Assembly (NCBI RefSeq): GCF_003337375.1
Contig: NZ_QPJD01000015.1
Location: 1-64,000 of the forward strand
Direction: 5' to 3'
Length of the DNA: 64,000 bases
Origin: Paenibacillus prosopidis
GTDB lineage: Bacteria; Bacillota; Bacilli; Paenibacillales; Paenibacillaceae
The translations under genes and the position numbers were made by a program. Positions 43,021 to 50,923 of the stretch are shown here, in pieces. The notes beneath the pieces were generated by a model that was not told where the DNA came from, did no database searches, and worked only from the letters and a program-made list of their open reading frames with translations. How positions within the stretch are numbered: the first letter of the stretch is position 1; each line of letters begins with the position of its first letter.

Positions 43021-43812
43021 TCATCCTATTCCAAGAAACTTACGGAAACGTTTGAACGCTCCCGCCTTCTCATCCAGCACCATAAGCGGAACCATGTCAC
43101 CTAGTATTCGGCGGGCAATGTTTCGATAGGCTATTGCCGCACGCGAAGCCGGATTCATAACCGTTGGTTCACCGTTGTTTGCGGCAGATATAACCTTCTC
43201 GTCATCTGGAACGATCCCGACCAAGTCTACTGCAAGCACCTGACAAATTTCATCGATATCGAGCATCTCGCCGTTCTTCATCATATTTTGTCGAATGCGG
43301 TTTATGATTAGCTTGGAAGGGATTTTCTCCTGCTCCAATAAACCGATAACGCGGTCAGCATCCCGAACGGCCGCATTTTCAGGCGTCGTTATTACAATGG
43401 CGCGATCAGCCCCGGCAATAGCATTGCGGAAGCCGTGTTCGATTCCGGCAGGGCAATCGATAATGACATAATCATGTTCCTTCTTAAGCTCCAAAATCAT
43501 GCTGCGGACCTGTTCAGGCGTTACCGAATCTTTGTCCTTTGTTTGTGCGGCCGGAAGCATGTACAGCTCATCGAACCTCTTGTCCTTTACAAGCGCTTGA
43601 TTTAAACGGCAGCGGCCTTCCGCTACATCCACCAAATCATATATGATGCGGTTTTCCAAACCCATTACAACATCCAGATTACGGAGTCCGATGTCCGTAT
43701 CCACCATACATACCTTTTTGCCAAGCAAAGCTAGCGCCGTTCCCAGGTTTGCCGAGGTAGTCGTCTTGCCGACGCCTCCTTTGCCCGATGTAACAACAAT
43801 CGCTTCTCCCAT
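43021..43812 (-). CDS. minD: Septum site-determining ATPase MinD
   Basis: Membrane-associated ParA-family ATPase that recruits MinC. The 263-residue protein has the deviant Walker A KGGVGKTT (11-18), DTDIGLRNLD (38-47), the DCPAG Walker B and a C-terminal amphipathic helix AFKRFRKFLG for membrane binding. It follows minC by three bases. Confidence 0.97.
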   Translation of the reverse strand: MGEAIVVTSGKGGVGKTTTSANLGTALALLGKKVCMVDTDIGLRNLDVVMGLENRIIYDLVDVAEGRCRLNQALVKDKRFDELYMLPAAQTKDKDSVTPEQVRSMILELKKEHDYVIIDCPAGIEHGFRNAIAGADRAIVITTPENAAVRDADRVIGLLEQEKIPSKLIINRIRQNMMKNGEMLDIDEICQVLAVDLVGIVPDDEKVISAANNGEPTVMNPASRAAIAYRNIARRILGDMVPLMVLDEKAGAFKRFRKFLGIG

Positions 43813-43815
43813 GTT

Positions 43816-44481
43816 CTACACTCCTTTAAACATAATAGGATTATGCCGTATGCGGAATAATTGCGCCAGCTTATCGATTTGCATTCGGCCTTCGCTTAAG
43901 AAGGCGAATTCCATTGTCGCATCGCCGGTCATCCATTCCTCCGGGGGCCTGCTGATCACATCCGCTATGCGCAGCTGGGTAGGCCGCATAAGCGAAGTCG
44001 CAATAATGACGTCGGTACGACCGCCTATACCAGCATGCGCAACGCCGCGTAGAGCGCCCATTACATATATATCTCCCGTGCATAACAACGTTCCGCCCGG
44101 GTTCAAATCGCCGATCAATAGTAAATCCCCGTCATGCTCATAGGTTTGTCCAGAGCGAATAATAGACGTTAGCACTTGCAGGTTCGGCTGTTTACCTTGC
44201 ATGGAATCCAACAGAGGCGAATCAGATTCAACGGATTGAACCATCAAATTGCCTTGAGCCCGTATGACTGTCTTAATCCGATCCTTGTCGTCATCAGTCA
44301 CTTGCCTTGCGCCAAGCTTCACCTGGACATGAACAAGCGGTCCAGTCAGCAATTGTTGATGTGTTTTTTCCAGCTTGTATTGCAGTTCGTCCAGAAGTGT
44401 AGCGAATTCGCACTTATCGTCGAGAAGGAACACGAGACCTTCCTTGACGCCTTTAATGATAATATGCTGCTTCTCGGTCAC
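43816..44481 (-). CDS. minC: Septum site-determining protein MinC
   Basis: FtsZ assembly inhibitor. The 221-residue protein has the N-terminal FtsZ-binding domain and the C-terminal beta-helix (LLLIGDLNPGGTLLCTGDI, ALRGVAHAGIGG) that binds MinD. The start is GTG with SD GGGGAGGG six bases upstream. Gap of 66 bases to mreD. Confidence 0.94.
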   Translation of the reverse strand: MTEKQHIIIKGVKEGLVFLLDDKCEFATLLDELQYKLEKTHQQLLTGPLVHVQVKLGARQVTDDDKDRIKTVIRAQGNLMVQSVESDSPLLDSMQGKQPNLQVLTSIIRSGQTYEHDGDLLLIGDLNPGGTLLCTGDIYVMGALRGVAHAGIGGRTDVIIATSLMRPTQLRIADVISRPPEEWMTGDATMEFAFLSEGRMQIDKLAQLFRIRHNPIMFKGV

Positions 44482-44547
44482 GTTCGTCCCTCCCCAACCT
44501 ATTGGATTCTTGCTGAACCTGACAAATTCCTGCTTTTGCCCGTATTT

Positions 44548-45072
44548 TTATTCCTCATCCTGCTCTGAATTCGCTTTCGTCTGAGATTCAAATATACGTC
44601 TTGCAGGCACATAACAGGCTAGGGCAAACGCGAGCTGCAAAAACAAACTCGGCAGAATATGATCGATTAAAGCCCACGCATAGGACTCATTCGTAATGCG
44701 GAACACTTTATAAATAAAAAATAGAGCAGAATCGTACAAGATACAAGCAAAACCAATAATCGAGATCGCCATCATGACCGTAGCGCGTCGCCGCTCCAGC
44801 AATACTCCCGTATAATAGGCGATTAACCCCATAATAAAAGCATGAGCCCCGATCAAATGGCCGAAATAGACGATATCTTGAAGTAGTCCGAAGCTTACTC
44901 CAAGCAATAGCGCAAGGTGGCGGCCGCTATAGAGCGCCGAGAAAACTACAGCCACAAAGATGAAGTGCGGAATGATCCGGTTGCCGAAGCCTGCCGGAAT
45001 GATCCACGGCATGACAGCTCCCTCGATAACAAATAAAAGCAGCATGAGCACAATAATTCGGTTCATGCTCAT
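44548..45072 (-). CDS. mreD: Rod shape-determining protein MreD
   Basis: Membrane component of the elongasome. The 174-residue protein has about five membrane segments, with FGLLQDIVYFGHLIGAHAF as the family signature, and an acidic tail (SQTKANSEQDEE). Start ATG overlaps the mreC stop as ATGA. Confidence 0.92.
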   Translation of the reverse strand: MSMNRIIVLMLLLFVIEGAVMPWIIPAGFGNRIIPHFIFVAVVFSALYSGRHLALLLGVSFGLLQDIVYFGHLIGAHAFIMGLIAYYTGVLLERRRATVMMAISIIGFACILYDSALFFIYKVFRITNESYAWALIDHILPSLFLQLAFALACYVPARRIFESQTKANSEQDEE

Positions 45073-45932
45073 TGCCCAGCATCCTCCAGCTCCGGAACCT
45101 GAACAACAAACACCTCGGTTAGATGGTCAAAGCTGGCAGCGAGCTTCACGGATGCCGTATTAGTCAGTCCAAAGTCGCCTTTCTGCATGGATTCCACTGT
45201 ACCGATAACGAGCCCCCGCGGATACACGTTGCCGAGACCCGAAGTAATTACAGTATCCGAAATATCCATTTTATCGTTTTCAGCTATTTTCGTCATCAGC
45301 AGCCGGTTCGTTTCTTTGTTATAGCTGCTCAGTATGCCGAACGATTCATCTTCGCGGCCCATTATCGTAACTGCAATAGAATTGAACGTCGGCGATGCTT
45401 CATTCAGTTCCGTAATGGGTGTCACCGTTGCCGATAAAGGGGTTACGGCGCTAATGAGTCCGATTAAACCGTCGACGGTCGTTACCGCCATATTTGGTTT
45501 AATGCCGTTTTTGGAGCCTAAATTAATATTCATTGTCCGGTTGTTCGCATCATTGCTTACGGACACGACCTGTGCAATCAAATAATTATAATTATACATT
45601 TGCTTCTGACGCTTCGTGAAAGAAAGTTCTTCCTTATACCGCTCGTTCTCTTTCTTGACGAAGTTATACTCTATTTTATCACGGGAATAAGCTGCCGCCG
45701 TAATCCGGAGCTGCTCATTCTCTTCATAGATACGTCGAAGATTGCCAATATCCTCAAAGAAGCCCGCTATATAACCAGCGGGCTTGTAAAACCATTGCTG
45801 CACGTATGCTGCCGAATCCTTCAGAAACTTCTCCGGCCATGTCAATTCCTTGCGGTCGCTGAGCGAGAATCCGATGACCGCAATGAACAGAATAAACCCG
45901 ATCATAAGCATAAACATACGCTTATTTCGCAT
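45069..45932 (-). CDS. mreC: Rod shape-determining protein MreC
   Basis: Extracytoplasmic elongasome organiser. The 287-residue protein has one N-terminal membrane segment (MLMIGFILFIAVIGFSL), a coiled-coil region (about 60-110) and the two beta domains (VVSVSNDANNRTMNINLGSK; SGLGNVYPRGLVIGTVESM). It lies 59 bases after mreB; its SD is poor. Confidence 0.94.
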   Translation of the reverse strand: MRNKRMFMLMIGFILFIAVIGFSLSDRKELTWPEKFLKDSAAYVQQWFYKPAGYIAGFFEDIGNLRRIYEENEQLRITAAAYSRDKIEYNFVKKENERYKEELSFTKRQKQMYNYNYLIAQVVSVSNDANNRTMNINLGSKNGIKPNMAVTTVDGLIGLISAVTPLSATVTPITELNEASPTFNSIAVTIMGREDESFGILSSYNKETNRLLMTKIAENDKMDISDTVITSGLGNVYPRGLVIGTVESMQKGDFGLTNTASVKLAASFDHLTEVFVVQVPELEDAGQ

Positions 45933-45991
45933 TAGCTTAAACAGCTCGAATCACCTGCCCATTTCATATCCTATTCCCCATTGGACGAGCA

Positions 45992-47023
45992 CTAACGTCT
46001 CGAGCGAGCAGAACTGCCTCTCGTTTTAAATAAATGAATGTGGTCTAACGAACGTCCAGTTCCGATTGCTACACAATCAAGCGGGTTGTCGGCAACAATG
46101 ACCGGCATCCCCGTCTCGCGCTGCAGCAGCTTGTCCAGGTTGCGCAGCAATGCCCCGCCGCCTGTAAGCACGATACCCCGATCCATAATATCAGCGGAAA
46201 GCTCAGGAGGACATTTCTCAAGCGTAACTTTAACAGCGTCAACAATAGCATTTACCGTATCCGTCAACGCTTCCGTAATTTCATCGGATGTTATTGCAAG
46301 AGTTTTCGGCAAGCCCGTTACAAGATCACGGCCGCGTATTTCTATTGACTCCGCACGATCAAGTGGCAGCGCAGACCCGATTTCCATCTTCAGCTGTTCA
46401 GACGTTCTCTCGCCAATCATCAGGTTGTATTGCCGTTTAATATATTGAATAACGGCTTCATCCATTTCATCGCCGGCAACGCGAATGGAGCGGGAAGTAA
46501 CGATGCCGCCAAGGGAAATGACCGCAACCTCAGTCGTACCGCCGCCGATATCGACAACCATGCTGCCTGTCGGCTCCCATACGGGCAAATCTGCGCCGAT
46601 AGCTGCTGCGAACGGCTCCTCAATGGTATAGGCCTCGCGCGCTCCAGCCTGCTTAGTAGCATCCTCAACTGCCCGTTTCTCAACAGCGGTAATCCCTGAC
46701 GGCACGCAAACCATGACGTTCGGATGACGCGGGAATAACGAGCGCTGCTTTTGCGCTTGACGGATGAAATATTTAATCATCGTTGCTGTCGTTTCAAAAT
46801 CAGCAATAACGCCGTCCTTCATCGGACGGATAGCACGGATGTTTCCAGGCGTTCTGCCGATCATTTTTTTGGCTTGCTCGCCTACTGCTTCAATTGTTTT
46901 TGTATCAGTACGAAGGGCCACCACCGAAGGCTCCCTTACCACAATTCCTTTTCCTTTGACGAATACAAGCGTATTCGCTGTGCCTAAATCTATTCCTAAA
47001 TCTTTCGAAAAACCACCAAACAT
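45992..47023 (-). CDS. mreB: Rod shape-determining actin homologue MreB
   Basis: Actin-like ATPase that guides lateral wall synthesis. The 343-residue protein starts MFGGFSKDLGIDLGTANTLV, with phosphate-binding loop IDLGTANT, the second phosphate loop VVDIGGGTTEVAVISLGG and the adenosine motif GIVLTGGGALL. A C-terminal basic tail (RGSSARSRR) is slightly extended. The start is set by SD AAGGGA; nine upstream codons are not conserved. Confidence 0.96.
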   Translation of the reverse strand: MFGGFSKDLGIDLGTANTLVFVKGKGIVVREPSVVALRTDTKTIEAVGEQAKKMIGRTPGNIRAIRPMKDGVIADFETTATMIKYFIRQAQKQRSLFPRHPNVMVCVPSGITAVEKRAVEDATKQAGAREAYTIEEPFAAAIGADLPVWEPTGSMVVDIGGGTTEVAVISLGGIVTSRSIRVAGDEMDEAVIQYIKRQYNLMIGERTSEQLKMEIGSALPLDRAESIEIRGRDLVTGLPKTLAITSDEITEALTDTVNAIVDAVKVTLEKCPPELSADIMDRGIVLTGGGALLRNLDKLLQRETGMPVIVADNPLDCVAIGTGRSLDHIHLFKTRGSSARSRR

Positions 47024-47057
47024 GTTGTTGCTCCCTTCTAATTGCGACAATCACTTT

Positions 47058-47087
47058 ATTATATTACATGTAACCTTGTTCCTTCAA
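47058..47087 (-). promoter_or_regulatory. SigmaA-type promoter of the mreBCD-minCD region
   Basis: On the minus strand TTGAAG (plus 47082-47087) and TATAAT (plus 47058-47063) are 18 bases apart, lying across the 3' end of radC. Confidence 0.6.
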
Positions 47088-47753
47088 ACTTATAAAACGT
47101 CCGTCACCGATCACCAAATGGTCTAACACTTCTATCCCCACCAGCTGGCCAGCCTCCGACAACCGCTTCGTCAGCGAGATGTCCTCCGGACTTGGGGTCG
47201 GGTCGCCGCTGGGGTGATTGTGGACACAAATAATCGATGCGCTGCTTCTCTGAATCGCCGCACGGAATACTTCGCGCGGATGTACCAGCGACGCATTTAA
47301 AGTGCCTACAGATAACGTTTCACGGGCAATAATGTGATTTTTCGTATTTAAAAATAAACATACAAAATGCTCCTTCTTTAAATAACGGAGCTCTTCCATC
47401 ACATAATCCGCAGCATCCTGCGGCTTGCGTACGGTAACTGCTTCACCCAACCGGCTGCGTGTAATTCGTCTGCCGAGTTCAATGCCTGCCCGCAGCTGAA
47501 TCGCTTTTGCTGGACCTATTCCTCGTATGGCCGTCAATTCTTCCATGCTCATATCCATCAAATTGCGCAAGTTTCCGCATTGTTTCAGTATCGCGCCGGC
47601 TAAATGAACGGCAGACTGCCGTTGTGTACCTGTACGCAACAATATTGCCAGCAATTCCGTATGGCTAAGTGCCTCTGCCCCATATCGCATCATGCGCTCT
47701 CTTGGACGTTCTTCATGGGGGACATCACGCAAAATCATATATTGCGGCTCCAT
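47064..47753 (-). CDS. radC: RadC/YsxA family JAMM-domain protein
   Basis: The 229-residue protein has an N-terminal helix-hairpin-helix region (TAIRGIGPAKAIQLRAGIEL) and a C-terminal MPN/JAMM domain with HNHPSGDPTPSPED and the conserved Glu in ARETLS. A role in DNA repair was once assumed, but its true function is unsettled. SD AAGGCGGGA. It lies upstream of mreB as in B. subtilis. Confidence 0.94.
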   Translation of the reverse strand: MEPQYMILRDVPHEERPRERMMRYGAEALSHTELLAILLRTGTQRQSAVHLAGAILKQCGNLRNLMDMSMEELTAIRGIGPAKAIQLRAGIELGRRITRSRLGEAVTVRKPQDAADYVMEELRYLKKEHFVCLFLNTKNHIIARETLSVGTLNASLVHPREVFRAAIQRSSASIICVHNHPSGDPTPSPEDISLTKRLSEAGQLVGIEVLDHLVIGDGRFISLKEQGYM

Positions 47754-47808
47754 GTCCCAATCCCGCCTTCTCCATAAATATAGTTCAAATCATATACTGC
47801 CTTATTTT

Positions 47809-48438
47809 TCAAAAAACATGAACATCATATTGGGCCAGCATATCTGAGAGAAGTGCAAGCGGCAGTCCGACGACGTTAAAGTAACAGCCATCGATTCGAT
47901 CCACCATCGTTGAGCCTAGTCCTTGAATGCCATAAGATCCTGCTTTGTCATGCGGTTCACCCGTTGCGACATAACGTGCAATCTGCTGCTCGCTGAGCGG
48001 TTTCATTTGAACCTTCGTCATCCGGTGGGCAACCGCAGCTTCACCATTCGAAGAAAGAACACAGGCTACACCTGTATACACCTCGTGGGAGCGGCCTTGC
48101 AGACGTCTTAGCATTGCCTTCGCTTCCTCATCGTGACTTGGCTTGCCAAGAACGTCTCCATCTAATACTACAATCGTATCTGCGCCAATAATGAGAGATG
48201 CTTCCTTGTCCTGCTTTTGCTCCAGCATGCGTGCCGCAGCTTGAGCTTTGCGCAAGCTCAGCTGCTCTACTACTTGAACCGGCGTCCAGCCAGGCAGAAT
48301 GGATTCATCGGTGTCCGTAGACAAAATATAAACCGGCAAGGAAAGGCCCAGCGATGCGACCAGTTCCTTCCGGCGCGGTGACGAAGAAGCCAATACAAGC
48401 CGGCTTATCGATTCGTTGCGTGATTTTATCGGTTCCAT
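47809..48438 (-). CDS. maf: Maf family nucleotide pyrophosphatase
   Basis: House-cleaning dTTP/UTP pyrophosphatase implicated in septum control. The 209-residue protein has LVLASSSPRRKELVASLG (about 14-31), IIGADTIVVLDG, LGKP and the DKAGSYGIQGLG motif. The SD (AAGGAG) is about 14 bases from the ATG. Confidence 0.94.
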   Translation of the reverse strand: MEPIKSRNESISRLVLASSSPRRKELVASLGLSLPVYILSTDTDESILPGWTPVQVVEQLSLRKAQAAARMLEQKQDKEASLIIGADTIVVLDGDVLGKPSHDEEAKAMLRRLQGRSHEVYTGVACVLSSNGEAAVAHRMTKVQMKPLSEQQIARYVATGEPHDKAGSYGIQGLGSTMVDRIDGCYFNVVGLPLALLSDMLAQYDVHVF

Positions 48439-48493
48439 ATGGTTATTACTGCGCTCCTTCGTGCTTGCCCCCGCTAGTTTATGTACTGACGGC

Positions 48494-48736
48494 TTATATT
48501 TTGCGGTACAACCATATCGCTATAACGGCTCCTATCAAGCTGAACAAACTAAACTGAAGATGAAGCGATAAATTGAAGCTTAACACATATAAATCAATGG
48601 CGGGTGACCATGATGCTTCAATCGGTTTTGTCAAAAATGAAATGCCTGGAACCGGAGCCAGCCAGCGTGCTACTAAAGCACCCGCTAATAAGCCCAGTAT
48701 GATAAAAATGAGAAGAATCCAGCCGTTTTTCTTCAT
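48494..48736 (-). CDS. DUF4321 small membrane protein
   Basis: An 80-residue protein with two membrane segments (WILLIFIILGLLAGALVARW and FSLFSLIGAVIAIWLYRKI) around an extracytoplasmic loop (APVPGISFLTKPIEASWSPA). It resembles the DUF4321 family, which often lies next to maf in Firmicutes. Function unknown. Confidence 0.75.
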   Translation of the reverse strand: MKKNGWILLIFIILGLLAGALVARWLAPVPGISFLTKPIEASWSPAIDLYVLSFNLSLHLQFSLFSLIGAVIAIWLYRKI

Positions 48737-48797
48737 CTTTCAACGCCTCTCGCCATGAAGTGACACCTGAATCTATTATACGCATGATGTTATTCGT

Positions 48798-50213
48798 TTA
48801 CAATGCGCTGATGGACTCAAACCACTCTTTTTGCGTAATGACAGCTTTCATTGTCTCAGATTGCGTCGACCATAAATGAGCTCGAGACGGTTTTTTATCG
48901 TATTCCAGCATCGATTTGGCTGCTGTATTTATCGATAAAATGATTTTATTCAAATAGGTTTTACCTGCTGCATCTGTCGTTCCATTCCGCATTTTTACTG
49001 CATTTTCCGTCCATTTCTGGTGCTCCGATTGCCATGCATCAGCTGCTGTTTTGCTTAGAGGGGATAACGTAGGCTGCTCCAGCTGCGCTAATGCCAATTC
49101 GTCCAACATTTGGACGAGGTCACTTGTCTGTTCGAAGAAGGCTTGCGCGGCTGCTCCATCGCCGCTGAACGGTATTTTTTCAGGCACAGTGAGTGTCACT
49201 TCCTTTACATAAAGCTCCAATTCCGGCACCTGTGCGCGCAAGGTCTGTGCTTTGGCCCTGTCAGCGGCCACTCCTGCATATACGCGATAATCGTTCTTGC
49301 CCGTCATAGCTGCGGATGCCAGCCCTTTTTCTGCAAGCTGAGCTAATGCCGCATCACGTCCTTCCGTATTGCTGAATACCCCGAATTGCAGCATATAATA
49401 CGTACGATTAAACCCCGTGAGGCTGACTATAGGAACATCAGGATTTATCTCACTGTTTGAATTCGTCCCGTTTTCTGGAGGCGTAACCGTATCCTCTTGA
49501 TTTGCATTCGAATTAGCATCTGCACCTGTTGGCGTATTGTTAGTAGAAGATGTGCTTCCCGATACAGTCTCTGAGTTCATATTATCGCTTGAACCGCCAG
49601 GCCAAATCGTTGCGCCTGTAAACAACGACAGCAGCAAATATCCAAACAACGCTCCGGTAGCAAGCGCGCCTGCAACCGACAAAAAAACATTGAACCAAGA
49701 AGGTCCACCTGTTACGTGTTTTACACGTGAGGTATAAAGCGGATTCGTACGGGAGTCGTTCATCTCTATCTTGTCAGCATTTATGGGCTCAACTTCGTTC
49801 TCTGCAATAAAGAAATCCGTCTTGCTAGACTCACGTTTGTCCGTGTTTATTTGCGGAGTTTCCATTTCGGTTCTCCTCTGGCTTTCCAGCTTCACCTTCG
49901 ACGGGCCCGCTTGCGCTGGCAAGGACGGTACCGGCCCTGTATCGGTGTTTCGAATTAATTGCTCGAGTGCCCCAATATCTTCTTGAAAGGGACTGTTCCA
50001 AGGGCTTATTTCCCTGAGAGCATGCTGTTCATTAGCGGGATACAACGGAATAACATTTAATTTAGCCGGTTTAGCGGCATTATTATTTGCAGTGATATGG
50101 GACGAAACGGAATTTGTGGCGGTCTCCTGCTTAATATCCGCTCTGCGGCTCTCTTCAGTGATAGATTGTCCATTACGATCGAAACGGTAAGTAATACGGT
50201 TTTTTTGATTCAT
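48798..50213 (-). CDS. SpoIIB-like SPOR-domain protein
   Basis: In B. subtilis SpoIIB sits between comC and maf, localises to the polar septum and speeds engulfment. The 471-residue protein here is at the same place and has the same plan: a long charged cytoplasmic N-terminus, one membrane segment (FLSVAGALATGALFGYLLLSL, about 180-200), a Ser/Thr/Asn-rich linker and a SPOR domain (YYMLQFGVFSNTEGRDAAL, then KNDYRVYAGVAADRAKAQTL). It ends in a helical region. Start MNQKNRITYR has SD AAGGAG. Sequence similarity to SpoIIB outside the SPOR domain is not visible to me. Confidence 0.8.
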   Translation of the reverse strand: MNQKNRITYRFDRNGQSITEESRRADIKQETATNSVSSHITANNNAAKPAKLNVIPLYPANEQHALREISPWNSPFQEDIGALEQLIRNTDTGPVPSLPAQAGPSKVKLESQRRTEMETPQINTDKRESSKTDFFIAENEVEPINADKIEMNDSRTNPLYTSRVKHVTGGPSWFNVFLSVAGALATGALFGYLLLSLFTGATIWPGGSSDNMNSETVSGSTSSTNNTPTGADANSNANQEDTVTPPENGTNSNSEINPDVPIVSLTGFNRTYYMLQFGVFSNTEGRDAALAQLAEKGLASAAMTGKNDYRVYAGVAADRAKAQTLRAQVPELELYVKEVTLTVPEKIPFSGDGAAAQAFFEQTSDLVQMLDELALAQLEQPTLSPLSKTAADAWQSEHQKWTENAVKMRNGTTDAAGKTYLNKIILSINTAAKSMLEYDKKPSRAHLWSTQSETMKAVITQKEWFESISAL

Positions 50214-50320
50214 GTCATTCGCTCCTTGTCCCATTCTTCTCTTTTTAATCTATGAGACTTTTAAGAGAAATAGACCCGAGCCCTGTAAGGGATATCTACC
50301 AGACCTTCAAAGGCTACCCA

Positions 50321-50480
50321 AACCCTCAAGGACTTTTCGAACCCACCCAAACCAACGCATACCCCAACCCTCAAGGGCTTTTCGAACCCACCCAAACCAA
50401 CGCATACCCCAACCCTCAAGGGCTTTTCGAACCCACCCAAACCCTCAAGAGCTTTCGAACCCACCCAAACCCTCCCTTCC
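50321..50480. repeat. 45-bp tandem repeats, noncoding
   Basis: Units at 50321-50365 and 50366-50410 are nearly identical; a third starts at 50411 and breaks off, and a partial fourth starts at 50441. The unit consists of AACCCTCAAGGGCTTTTCGA, then ACCCACCCAAACCAACGCAT and ACCCC. It is followed by a CCCTCCCTT...AAGGGAGGG palindrome. The reading frames through it have no SD and only reflect the 45-bp period. Confidence 0.9.
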
Positions 50481-50523
50481 AAGGGAGGGCCCCAAGGGCT
50501 GCGCCCTCTGGACACCTGCAAAT

Positions 50524-50712
50524 GGACTAACGTAGGCAGTGGAGAGGCGGGTGTGAGTTACGTTTGTTGTGGAGCGCTTTCGTCCCTTCAGGACACGCTG
50601 TAAGGCGTCGCGCTCGGGTTTCCTAAACCGGACTAACGTTGGAGATTAGAGAGAAGTGTGCGAGTTACGTGTCTGCTGTGGAGCGCTTTCGTCCCTGCGG
50701 GACACGCTGGAG
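50524..50712. repeat. Pair of ~80-bp diverged direct repeats with a shared hairpin
   Basis: 50524-50602 and 50631-50712 share GGACTAACGT at the start, GAGTTACGT in the middle and TGGAGCGCTTTCGTCCC at the end. Each ends in a hairpin: GTCC-CTTCA-GGAC in the first, GTCCC-TGC-GGGAC in the second. No gene is visible in the whole interval 50214-50923. Confidence 0.8.
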
Positions 50713-50832
50713 GTTGGTGGGAGGGAGGTTGGGATTAAGATTGGAGAAGTAAAGGAATGGATGCAGAGGATCGAAGACTATGCCCTAATGCGATGGTCGC
50801 CATCGTTGCCCACAACATGTCGATTGCACCTT

Positions 50833-50873
50833 AAAACAAACCAAAGCCCTCATCCTTATTAAAGGTGAGGGCT
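50833..50873 (-). terminator. Terminator after the GH43 gene
   Basis: On the minus strand AGCCCTCA (plus 50866-50873) pairs with TGAGGGCT (plus 50845-50852) around a 13-base loop, followed by TTGGTTTGTTTT. Confidence 0.75.
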
Positions 50874-50923
50874 GTTTGTTGTTTACGACATATTCAAAAG
50901 ATTAATCATTACGCGGGCATCCT

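Noticed and set aside
50212..50535. Frames coding NPQGLFEPTQTNAYP repeats
   Set aside because: They come from the 45-bp period staying in frame. No SD, no homology, low complexity, open on both strands.
50321..50712. Possible CRISPR array
   Set aside because: Units are contiguous without unique spacers and no cas genes are near.
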